From positions 1-6,257 of the forward strand of contig JAPLJL010000449.1 in assembly GCA_026388615.1 (NCBI GenBank): a stretch of 6,257 nt of DNA. Reading direction: 5' to 3'. This stretch comes from Pseudomonadota bacterium. GTDB taxonomy: Bacteria > Desulfobacterota > JAPLJL01. Of the stretch, positions 1 to 4,775 are shown in pieces. The notes beneath the pieces were generated by a model. It worked only from the letters and a program-made list of their open reading frames with translations, ran no database searches and was not told where the DNA came from. Made by a program: the position numbers and the translations under genes. Each line of letters starts with the position of its first letter. The first letter of the stretch is position 1.

Positions 1-218
1 TTTTCCATCAGCCCCTGGTCGTTGCCGATGATGAAAAACATTCGGATCAGGAAAATCGCTTTTATGCCCTGGGACGGACAAATAACGGGAGGCGGATCTT
101 CGCGGTCTTCACCGTGCGGGGAAAGAAAATCCGAGTGATCACAGCCAGGGATATGAGTCAAAAGGAAAGGAAACTATATGAAGAGCAAATCCGGAAAGAA
201 ACCGAAATTCAGGGATGA
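1..218 (+). CDS. brnT: BrnT family toxin, C-terminal part (start outside window)
   Basis: BrnT toxins are small RelE-like ribonucleases that inhibit translation and are neutralised by BrnA. The reading frame is open from base 3 to a TGA at 216-218, giving 71 visible residues. It shows the family's late blocks: an acidic stretch with D-E-K-H-S-D, then ENRFYALGRTNNGRRIFAVF, then KIRVITARDMSQKERKLYE. The last block matches the IRxISAR...ERxxYE ending typical of BrnT. About 25-30 N-terminal residues, and any promoter, lie beyond the left edge. The gene overlaps the next gene by 41 bases, the usual toxin-first brnTA arrangement with coupled translation. I infer an intact toxin; the first part cannot be checked here. 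Confidence 0.85.
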   Translation, partial: FHQPLVVADDEKHSDQENRFYALGRTNNGRRIFAVFTVRGKKIRVITARDMSQKERKLYEEQIRKETEIQG

Positions 219-453
219 GAATGAAGAAAGGAAATTCTGGGCGGCCCATGATTCCACGGAATTAGTGGACTGGAAAAAGGCCCGGCGGGTTACCTTTTCG
301 AACCTGAAACCTTCGGTGAAAACGATCTCCATCCGTCTTCCCCAATCCATGCTGGAAGAGCTTAAACTGCTTGCCAACAAAAGAGATGTTCCCTATCAAT
401 CACTGTTGAAGATATTCCTGGCGGAAAAAATCAAGGAAGAGCTGAGGGTTTGA
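178..453 (+). CDS. brnA: BrnA/CopG-type antitoxin of the BrnT toxin
   Basis: This 91-residue protein is the antitoxin that would bind and inhibit BrnT and repress the operon. The N-terminal half has the CopG-antitoxin signature: FRDENEERKFWAAHDSTELV at residues 11-30, then DWKKAR. The second half is a ribbon-helix-helix DNA-binding fold, with the beta strand TISIRLP at 49-55 and the second helix in PYQSLLKIFLAEKI at 72-85. Length and motif order are normal for antitoxins paired with BrnT (Pfam CopG_antitoxin type). The ATG at 178 follows AAGGAAA at a sensible distance and lies inside the brnT end. Autoregulation through the ribbon-helix-helix domain is known for the family, but the operator is outside this window. 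Confidence 0.88.
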   Translation: MKSKSGKKPKFRDENEERKFWAAHDSTELVDWKKARRVTFSNLKPSVKTISIRLPQSMLEELKLLANKRDVPYQSLLKIFLAEKIKEELRV

Positions 454-570
454 AAAGCGTTTGATCGCCTTTATCAGCTGGAAAATATCAAGACCCCGGG
501 CACAACCTCCGCCTTCAACCGCAACTTCGTCAATGCCCGCGGGCTGGGCAGCCTCCCATCCCACTCGTAA
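454..570 (+). other. Unassigned 117-base stretch in frame with brnA, possible gene remnant
   Basis: After the brnA stop the same frame stays open for 38 more codons to a TAA at 568-570. The translation up to about base 543 reads like ordinary protein (for example YQLENIKTPGTTSAFNRNF) with many third-position G or C bases. Beyond about 531-543 the sequence belongs to the truncated IS3-type element on the opposite strand. It has no start codon or ribosome site of its own. It could be the tail of a gene destroyed by the insertion or deletion that cut the element, or chance. I do not recognise a family. Confidence 0.2.
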
Positions 571-689
571 TAACCGCTCCGCGATACCTCCAGGACCTTT
601 GCCATCTTCTTCACCGAGAACTCAGAGCGGAATTCCTTCATGAACCGGTACTTGTCTTCGGTGCCCTTTCCGAGAAGATGGCAATGGCT
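531..689 (-). pseudogene. IS3-family transposase orfB, N-terminal fragment
   Basis: This is the first part of the catalytic half of the IS3 transposase, read after the -1 slip. The recognisable sequence includes KYRFMKEFRSEFSVKKM and AKVLEVSRSGYYEWDGR, followed by LPSPRAL, which matches the start of OrfB proteins. After that the similarity stops and the frame runs through unrelated sequence to a stop at 474-476. The whole DDE integrase domain, more than 200 residues in normal OrfB, is missing. An internal ATG at 641 (MKEF) could start a short product. This is a deletion remnant, not a frameshift of a full gene. Confidence 0.75.
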
Positions 690-949
690 TTTTTTAAGAT
701 GTCCCGCTCCTCCCGAGCCCCCGCCAGCTCCCGCTTCAGCCGCCGATTCTCCTCCTCCAACGGCTTCATCCGCCCGGTGCCCGGAAAAGCGTCCTCCGGA
801 TTCGCCTGCAATTCCTTCCGCCATTGTCCAATCGCACCCTGGTACAATCCCAGCTCCCGCTCCACCTGGCGATCGGTCTTTCCTTCCGCCAGCCGCACCG
901 CCTCCCGCTTGAAAGACGGTTCAAACTTCTTCTTCCGCTTCGCTTCCAT
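638..949 (-). CDS. IS3-family transposase OrfA
   Basis: OrfA is the DNA-binding half of the IS3-type transposase. It carries a helix-turn-helix and a leucine-zipper coiled coil, and on its own acts mainly as a regulator. The 103-residue product has the classic layout: basic start MEAKRKKKFEP, FKREAVRLA, the HTH around RQVERELGL...IGQWRKEL, and then the coiled coil LEEENRRLKRELAGAREERD leading to ILKKAIAIF. The ATG at 949 was chosen over an upstream in-frame ATG at 997 because GGGAGGAGG sits 7 bases before it and because family members start this way. It appears intact, but its orfB partner is broken, so no functional transposase can be made from this copy. Confidence 0.85.
   Translation of the reverse strand: MEAKRKKKFEPSFKREAVRLAEGKTDRQVERELGLYQGAIGQWRKELQANPEDAFPGTGRMKPLEEENRRLKRELAGAREERDILKKAIAIFSERAPKTSTGS
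689..695 (-). promoter_or_regulatory. Programmed -1 frameshift heptamer A_AAA_AAA
   Basis: The minus strand has seven A residues read as TTA AAA AAA GCC in the orfA frame. This fits the slippery pattern X_XXY_YYZ. A one-base backward slip moves the ribosome from the orfA frame exactly into the orfB frame, which continues with SHCHLLGKG and then TEDKYRFMKEF. The slip site lies near the end of orfA, where IS3 elements have it. Confidence 0.7.
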
Positions 950-956
950 GAACACA

Positions 957-965
957 CCTCCTCCC
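957..965 (-). promoter_or_regulatory. Strong ribosome binding site of orfA
   Basis: On the minus strand GGGAGGAGG is followed by a 7-base spacer and the ATG at 949. This decides the orfA start. Confidence 0.75.
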
Positions 966-989
966 ATTAGCTTACCTTTGGTTTTCGAT

Positions 990-1014
990 GTGTCCATATT
1001 TCAGGGACAGGTCA
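990..1014 (-). repeat. Left terminal end of the IS3-family remnant
   Basis: Read on the minus strand, the 25 bases start TGACCTGTCCCTGAAATATG and end in GACAC. They lie about 40 bases upstream of the orfA start. The form TGACCTG...GGACAC resembles IS3-group terminal repeats. The matching right end is not in the window, so the boundary rests on one end only. Confidence 0.55.
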
Positions 1015-1146
1015 ATCTTTACTTGGTCGACCAACAGATCGTTAACAATCCTTTCAAACCAATTCAGCTTTTCGAAAATATTAGGTTCCAAACAGGTGCC
1101 TTTTATTCAATCGAGAAAAATTGTGGGACATAATTGAAATATTCAC

Positions 1147-1326
1147 TTAGATGACTGGTTGGGATAGTTCCTTTAAATTGAAGGTCTCCGGCATTTCGCT
1201 CCATGTTCGGCCCTGGAGGAGGCGGCCGGATTTTTTCTTTCTGGTTCCGCCCCATTGCTTGAAGAAGAAGGGTATGCGCGCATCCTGGCATTGAACGCGA
1301 ATGTCGGTGACCCACTCTTCCTTTGG
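1147..1326 (-). pseudogene. C-terminal fragment of a DUF5131 (phage Gp37/Gp68-like) gene
   Basis: The minus-strand frame from about 1326 to a TAA at 1147-1149 gives 59 residues: EEWVTDIRVQCQDARIPFFF, then KQWGGTRKKKSGRLLQGRTW, then SEMPETF. This matches the conserved end of DUF5131 proteins (W-x-x-x-I-R-x-Q-C ... P-F-F-F-K-Q-W-G-G ... G-R-x-L-x-G-R-x-W-x-E-M-P). The preceding 150-200 residues, including the N-terminal cysteine-rich part, are absent. An in-frame TGA lies immediately upstream at 1327-1329 where DUF1016 sequence begins. The fragment has no start of its own. It is read out of frame as the tail of the upstream DUF1016 frame. The function of DUF5131 proteins is uncertain; they are common on phages and mobile DNA. 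Confidence 0.75.
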
Positions 1327-1667
1327 TCAGACAGCGTCTGACCAATTGGGGAAGGCGGCAATTCGCCAGACGGTGTCTGGCCAATTCGCTCCTTGTTCGA
1401 GAGATAAAACTGGCGCATCAGCTTAAGATTGGTTAGTGAAAAACCTTTCCCGAATTCGTCCACCAGTTTCTCCGAAAGCTCCCTTAATACCCGTTTTCCA
1501 TATCTCGCGCGCTTGGCACCTTGCTGTTCATGTTCCACAATACGGCGGCCGACTTCAACGTTTGTTAGAACCTGGATCGTGTCCACGTTACGGGAGGCTA
1601 TATTTCGCGCGGAAAGAATCAGATCCCGAATCTGATGAAAAAGGTTAGTTGCTTCATTATTGGTCAT
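1173..1667 (-). pseudogene. DUF1016 (YhcG-like) N-terminal domain, truncated and fused out of frame
   Basis: YhcG/DUF1016 proteins have an N-terminal winged-helix-like DUF1016_N domain followed by a PD-(D/E)XK nuclease-like domain, normally 330-380 residues in total. Here the first about 115 residues are good family sequence: NVEVGRRIVEHEQQG at 36-50, YGKRVLRELSEKLVDEFGKG at 56-75, and FSLTNLKLMRQFYL at 76-89. After IGQTLSDQ (108-115) the frame enters the DUF5131 tail in the wrong phase and ends at 1173 after 164 codons. The nuclease domain is lost. The ATG at 1667 follows GGGAG with a 7-base spacer and overlaps the end of the ORF6N gene by 11 bases. A truncated DNA-binding-domain product could still be made, but I treat it as a broken gene. 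Confidence 0.75.
1325..1386 (-). repeat. Two codon-phased palindromic repeats in the DUF1016 frame
   Basis: Two related units, CAGACAGCGTCTGACCAATT at 1328-1347 and CAGACGGTGTCTGGCCAATT at 1367-1386, are 39 bases (13 codons) apart. Each core is a palindrome: GGTCAGAC-AGC-GTCTGACC at 1325-1343 and GCCAGAC-GGT-GTCTGGC at 1365-1381. On the coding strand they read IGQTLSDQ and IGQTPSGE in the same phase. The unit therefore duplicates peptide and palindrome together. Confidence 0.75.
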
Positions 1668-1995
1668 ACCTCAGCTCCCTTTTCTGACTATTCAGAACAT
1701 TTGCGGCCATAATGGCCCCATGTTCGGTGAAGACATAAGGGAGGAAACGAGGGTCGCGGTGTTTTTGAGAACCGGTCACAGATTGTGACCGGTTGCAGCT
1801 TTCAAATTCACCGCGTGATAGCTGAAAAACAAAATCAAGAGGAAAACGATCGATATTCCGCTTAACCGCCTGATTAAGCGCTTTGGTTTTAACCCCGTAA
1901 ATAGCAGCCAGATCAGCATCCAATATCACCTTCTGGCCACGGATCGTGAGAATCTTGCCCTCGATATGTTCAACGGGGATTATCGATTTGCTCAT
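1657..1995 (-). CDS. ORF6N (KilA-N-like) domain protein, shortened at the C terminus
   Basis: ORF6N domains are found in phage and mobile-element proteins, and a DNA-binding role is presumed. The 112-residue product shows the family blocks in order: PVEHIEGKILTIRGQKVILD at 7-26, DLAAIYGVKTKALNQAVKRN at 28-47, RFPLDFVFQLSR at 50-61 and YVFTEHGAIMAANVLNS at 87-103. Typical members continue past VLNS for another 60-180 residues. Here the frame instead ends in QKRELRYDQ at a TAA inside the DUF1016 start, which suggests C-terminal loss. The ATG at 1995 has only AAGGT directly in front of it. A mini-reading frame ends five bases upstream. The 11-base overlap with the DUF1016 start implies they were co-translated. 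Confidence 0.7.
   Translation of the reverse strand: MSKSIIPVEHIEGKILTIRGQKVILDADLAAIYGVKTKALNQAVKRNIDRFPLDFVFQLSRGEFESCNRSQSVTGSQKHRDPRFLPYVFTEHGAIMAANVLNSQKRELRYDQ
1770..1794 (-). repeat. Perfect 11-base-arm palindrome inside the ORF6N gene
   Basis: Arms AACCGGTCACA (1770-1780) and TGTGACCGGTT (1784-1794) flank a 3-base loop without mismatch. On the coding strand it begins on a codon boundary and encodes NRSQSVTG. The segment lies between the two conserved halves of the domain, where ORF6N proteins vary most. Confidence 0.8.
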
Positions 1996-1998
1996 ACC

Positions 1999-2022
1999 TT
2001 AGTTGATTTGTTGATTTGTCAT
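1999..2022 (-). CDS. Possible 7-codon leader frame before ORF6N
   Basis: The minus strand has TAAGGTGGCA followed by ATG, encoding MTNQQIN and a TAA that lies 3 bases before the ORF6N ATG. The ribosome site here is better than that of ORF6N itself, so the mini-frame could deliver ribosomes by coupling. It contains a direct repeat ACAAATCA twice and its first residues (MTN) resemble the DUF1016 start. It could equally be chance or a remnant of a deleted gene. Confidence 0.25.
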   Translation of the reverse strand: MTNQQIN

Positions 2023-2089
2023 TGCCACCTTAAAATATTTTCTCGTTTCGCTGGTCTGTCTGGGCTATTTACACGACTGGGGTAATTTT

Positions 2090-2311
2090 TTATGCGACTT
2101 CCTCGCCCGAAAGGGCCGCCGAGGCATAAGCCAAAGCCGCGCGAATATCGTCTTGTTTAATCCCGTATTCGGATTTGATCTCATCGTAACTTATACCTTC
2201 GGCTAAAGACCCCAGAATCAAATCCATGGAGATTCTGGTGCCCCGGATAACCGGCTTGCCTCCTAAAATTTTGGGATTCAGTTCAATCCGGCTTTCCCAA
2301 CGCTGGTTCAT
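2090..2311 (-). CDS. DUF433 family protein (antitoxin-like), without adjacent toxin
   Basis: DUF433 proteins are small helix-turn-helix proteins. Many serve as antitoxins paired with a PIN-like DUF5615 toxin encoded just downstream. The 73-residue product has the full signature: NPKILGGKPVIRGTRISMDL at residues 12-31, followed by LAEGISYDEIKSEYGIKQDD and IRAALAYA. Length is normal. The ATG at 2311 follows AGAGGTGAGTTT, a good ribosome site. In the expected downstream position (2089 to 1996) there is only non-coding sequence before ORF6N, so the toxin is missing. It may be an orphan antitoxin or a lone regulator. Confidence 0.8.
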   Translation of the reverse strand: MNQRWESRIELNPKILGGKPVIRGTRISMDLILGSLAEGISYDEIKSEYGIKQDDIRAALAYASAALSGEEVA

Positions 2312-2422
2312 AAACTCACCTCTATAGTTTTATTTAAAATCCTACCATTTGTTCGAAAGGAAAGAAATTTTATTTGTCGGGAGGGAAAATCTATGGTGGA
2401 GCGGATTGAATGGGGTAAGTAT

Positions 2423-2445
2423 GCCGATGAATCGGCGAACTACAA
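2423..2445 (+). repeat. Dispersed inverted repeat, copy 1 (GCCGAT hairpin with ACTACAA tail)
   Basis: GCCGAT-GA-ATCGGC (2423-2436) forms a 6-bp hairpin and is followed by GAACTACAA. The same hairpin-plus-ACTACAA design occurs twice at 4616-4675. It lies in the gap between the GMC oxidoreductase end and the DUF433 start. It lacks a T-run in either direction, so it is not a standard terminator. Confidence 0.6.
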
Positions 2446-2482
2446 GGAAATCTTTGATCGGGAGGAAAGGAGAAAAGCGCGT

Positions 2483-4000
2483 TTACAGGTATTTTTCCCG
2501 GTTATCTTTCAGCCAGAAACCGAGACGGGTGGCGAAGGCCATGATCGTCAGCTGGGGATTGACGAGGGTGGAGGTGGGGAGGATGCTCGCGTCGCAGACG
2601 AAGAGGCCCTTGACCTCGTGGGATTCGAGGTCCCGGTTGATCACCGATTTTTTGGGATCCTTCCCCATGTGGCAGGTGCCCATGGGATGGAAGGAGATGT
2701 AATCAATGTAATGTTTCTTGATCTTCATTTCGCTGATTTTTTTGATGTCCTTCGGCGAATCGAGTACGGGAAGGCCGGCGATGGGGGTGATGATTTTCTC
2801 CGCCCCCGCGGCGAATAAAATCTCGGATAATATCGTTGCGGCCCGGATGCTTTTTTCGTGATCCGCCTGGTTAATCTGGTAGGTAACGATCGGTTCGTGG
2901 CCGAGGCCGGCCCGGACCCTTCCGCTGGAGGTATCTGAGATCAGGTAGCCGACATCCGCCAGGTTCCGGTATCTGGCCATCAGTTCCTTCTGCTTCAGGC
3001 CGTAGTAGGGCATGGCGAGCGCCAGGCCGCTTAATGGGAGGCTGGTGGCCTCGAACATGATCCCCTCGTTCTGATAGGAATCGATATAAAAGCTCTGGAG
3101 AATTCCCTTCCAGGATTCGACCTCCTCCTTGAAGATGCCGGCCACCCGGCTGCAGGGATGAAGTCTCAGGTTCAGGCCCACCTTCCCGTTGCCGTTGGCC
3201 ACCCGGTTCTTCAGGAGCAGGAGCGGGGTCATGATCGCTCCGCCGGAAACGATTACGACCTTGGCGTTGATTTTGAATTTGTAAGCCGGTTTCCGGGTTT
3301 CCCGGTTGAGCACCACCCCTTCCACCCCGCCGGCCCGGTTGTTCTTGACCACGAGCTTGTCTGCGCGGCAGTCGGCGTAAACCTTGGCCCCCGCCTGGGA
3401 AGCCCGGGGGATATAGCTGATGTCCATGGACTGCTTGGCTCCCTCGGGACAGCCGAGGATGCAGACCCCACAGCCCTTGCAGCCCTTGGCGTTCCGGGGG
3501 ATGGGCCCGCCCGAGAGGCCCATGGCCTTCATGCCCTTTTCCAGGACCCCGGCGTTCTTTCCAAGCACGTCGCGGGCGCCGGGTTCGACGTTGATGATCT
3601 TTTCCACCCGCTCGAAAAACGGCGCCAGGTACTTGGAGTTGATGCCTTCCAGCCCGTGGTCCTTTTGCCAGTTTTGGAGGATCTTTTCCGGGGTCCGGAA
3701 GCAGGTGCCGGAATTGATCGTGGTCGTTCCTCCGATGCATCTCCCCGTCTGGACGACCACCATCGGAACACCCAGGGCGGAGGTGCCGCCGTTGTCCCGG
3801 TAAAGGAGGGGATACATGTCGATCAGCTTCTGGTTGAAATCCTTGGGGGTATAGTAGCCGCCTTCTTCCAGGATCACGGTCTTAAAACCGGCCTCAGCCA
3901 GCTCGGCCCCCACCACCGCCCCGCCGGCGCCGGACCCGATGACGCAGGCGTCGACGTTTTCGACGATATCCCGGCTGATTTCCTTGGATTGGATAATCAT
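2483..4000 (-). CDS. GMC-family FAD oxidoreductase with ferredoxin-like four-cysteine motif
   Basis: GMC enzymes use FAD to oxidise alcohols, sugars or sterols. The 505-residue protein has the dinucleotide-binding motif GSGAGG at 22-27 with the ribose-binding acid at 45 or 46 (VILEEGG), the second FAD signature GRCIGGTTTINSG at 86-98, and the C-terminal HPMGTCHMG and NPQLTIMAFA blocks. His438 and Asn481 sit where the GMC catalytic pair is expected. Between them is GCKGCGVCILGCPEGAKQS, with Cys 174, 177, 180 and 184 then Pro, spaced as in [4Fe-4S] ferredoxins. The overall pattern (cysteine cluster, GAK.S, then Y..RA...GA.V) resembles long-chain alcohol oxidases and cholesterol-oxidase-like GMC proteins. 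No signal peptide is seen. It starts 11 bases after the small partner gene, so both are one operon. Substrate unknown. Confidence 0.88.
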   Translation of the reverse strand: MIIQSKEISRDIVENVDACVIGSGAGGAVVGAELAEAGFKTVILEEGGYYTPKDFNQKLIDMYPLLYRDNGGTSALGVPMVVVQTGRCIGGTTTINSGTCFRTPEKILQNWQKDHGLEGINSKYLAPFFERVEKIINVEPGARDVLGKNAGVLEKGMKAMGLSGGPIPRNAKGCKGCGVCILGCPEGAKQSMDISYIPRASQAGAKVYADCRADKLVVKNNRAGGVEGVVLNRETRKPAYKFKINAKVVIVSGGAIMTPLLLLKNRVANGNGKVGLNLRLHPCSRVAGIFKEEVESWKGILQSFYIDSYQNEGIMFEATSLPLSGLALAMPYYGLKQKELMARYRNLADVGYLISDTSSGRVRAGLGHEPIVTYQINQADHEKSIRAATILSEILFAAGAEKIITPIAGLPVLDSPKDIKKISEMKIKKHYIDYISFHPMGTCHMGKDPKKSVINRDLESHEVKGLFVCDASILPTSTLVNPQLTIMAFATRLGFWLKDNREKYL

Positions 4001-4011
4001 TTTTCTATCGC

Positions 4012-4413
4012 CTAGCAGGGCAGATCGTACCCGAGAGCCTTTTCCACTTCTTCAGCAGAATAAAAGAACTGGGCGCACATGACCTTGATCGCGGTGATGA
4101 CCCCCCGCTTGGCATACATCAGGCTGTTGGCCCATTTCTCGATATAACGGTTCTGGTCTTCTTTTTTCAGCCAGGTGAAGGGGAGGGGTTTGTAAATAAA
4201 AAGGAAGGGCAGGAGATTAAAGAGCAAAAACATGGACTTGATGCCCAGGAGGGTGATTGGTTCAAAGCCGCCCAGGAATTTATTGGCCAGGGGAATCAGG
4301 TCGACATCCTCGGCCCCGATGGCAAAGGCGCCGCCGCGGGGAAAGAGGATGGCGGAAGTCGAGGTAATGATCTTGGCCAGCCAGGGGCTGACGACAGCTT
4401 TCTCTTTTTTCAT
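4012..4413 (-). CDS. Small partner protein of the GMC oxidoreductase
   Basis: This 133-residue protein lies directly upstream of the GMC gene, and its stop is 11 bases from the GMC ATG. Visible parts are LAKIITSTSAILFPRGGAFA near the start, a strongly hydrophobic stretch SMFLLFNLLPFLFIY at 60-74, then RYIEKWANS, and an ending FFYSAEEVEKALGYDLPC. The last blocks resemble the N-terminal domain of long-chain alcohol oxidases (pattern R...W..S ... K ... FF.S ... A.GY), which suggests that the fused domain of those enzymes is a separate subunit here. That link is my inference. The hydrophobic stretch may anchor the enzyme to the membrane. Start choice: the ATG at 4413 lacks a clear ribosome site. 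An in-frame TTG at 4452 would add 13 residues, but through very AT-rich leader-like sequence. Confidence 0.7.
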   Translation of the reverse strand: MKKEKAVVSPWLAKIITSTSAILFPRGGAFAIGAEDVDLIPLANKFLGGFEPITLLGIKSMFLLFNLLPFLFIYKPLPFTWLKKEDQNRYIEKWANSLMYAKRGVITAIKVMCAQFFYSAEEVEKALGYDLPC

Positions 4414-4571
4414 AGATAAATAAATATTAATGTTAGCGCTTACTAATTTCAAGCTTTTCTTTGAAAATCAGGGGAATACCTTAGTGGAAAAATAATAACC
4501 GAGTTAAGGAAATCGGTTACGGTTGAGCGACTAGTATCGGTTGCGTTATATGGTTGCGGTTTAACCCGAAA

Positions 4572-4612
4572 AATGTGATTGAATCCGTTCCCCCGTCCTT
4601 CTTGGGCGGATT
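4572..4612 (+). repeat. Imperfect stem-loop AATCCG/CGGATT
   Basis: AATCCG (4572-4577) pairs with CGGATT (4607-4612) around a GC-rich loop containing CCCCGTCC and TTGGG. It is the first of a chain of hairpins. It could fold on the RNA leader if transcribed, but no T-run follows a compact stem. Confidence 0.35.
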
Positions 4613-4615
4613 TTA

Positions 4616-4675
4616 TTGTAGTCTGCCGATTCATCGGCGGGTTTCAAAAGAGCCCGATAAATCAGGCAACTACAA
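4616..4675. repeat. Head-to-head pair of TTGTAGT-type inverted repeats (copies 2 and 3)
   Basis: The left half is TTGTAGT followed by the hairpin GCCGAT-TC-ATCGGC (4625-4638). The right half is the hairpin GCCCGAT-AA-ATCAGGC (4652-4667, one mismatch) followed by ACTACAA (4669-4675). The halves are inverted relative to each other, so the 60-base unit has perfect 7-base inverted ends TTGTAGT/ACTACAA. It looks like a REP doublet (BIME-like) or a very small MITE. A single copy is at 2423-2445. Confidence 0.65.
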
Positions 4676-4716
4676 AACATTAGAAAAAAATGACTGCATT
4701 CTTCAGGTTAAAATGG

Positions 4717-4760
4717 ATTTCCGCTGGAGTTTATCCCGCAATCTGACGCGGGACGGGAAT
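4717..4760. repeat. Nested inverted repeat with TCCCGC/GCGGGA core
   Basis: The inner stem TCCCGC (4734-4739) pairs with GCGGGA (4748-4753). An outer imperfect stem pairs ATTTCCGC (4717-4724) with ACGGGAAT (4753-4760). It ends in GGGAATGACG. This style of palindromic spacer repeat is common in intergenic DNA of several bacterial groups. Confidence 0.5.
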
Positions 4761-4775
4761 GACGTTTTGCTTTTG

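Larger units (their letters stand above)
531..1014 (-). mobile_element. Truncated IS3-family insertion sequence
   Basis: The segment contains a complete orfA, a -1 frameshift site, the first about 50 codons of orfB and one element end, all in IS3-family order on the minus strand. The 5' end is placed at 1014 because the minus strand there begins TGACCTGTCC and continues to GGACAC at 990, resembling IS3-group termini that begin with TG. The other side is cut: similarity to orfB stops near 531-540, so the DDE catalytic domain and the second terminal repeat are missing. The element cannot move by itself. The exact left breakpoint is an estimate from where the OrfB-like translation ends. Confidence 0.8.

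Noticed and set aside
678..1133. 151-codon open frame on the plus strand
   Set aside because: Most of it is antisense to IS3 orfA. The last 40 codons cross the IS boundary, so it cannot be an old gene.
2423..2436. Possible rho-independent terminator after the GMC gene
   Set aside because: The 6-bp hairpin is not followed by a T-run on either strand, and the same hairpin occurs elsewhere as a repeat.
2393..2818. 141-codon open frame on the plus strand
   Set aside because: It starts across repeat copy 1 and then runs antisense through the GMC 3' end. The translation has no recognisable domain.
2871..3740. 289-codon open frame on the minus strand
   Set aside because: It is a shifted frame of the GMC gene with low-complexity Arg/Gly/Pro translation and no family motifs.
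3158..4015. 285-codon open frame on the plus strand
   Set aside because: It is fully antisense to the GMC oxidoreductase, which has clear family motifs. The long frame comes from the GC-rich third positions of that gene.
4453..4560. Possible promoter of the GMC operon
   Set aside because: TATT-like boxes are present in the AT-rich stretch, but no -35 box stands at a suitable distance, so no specific site can be supported.
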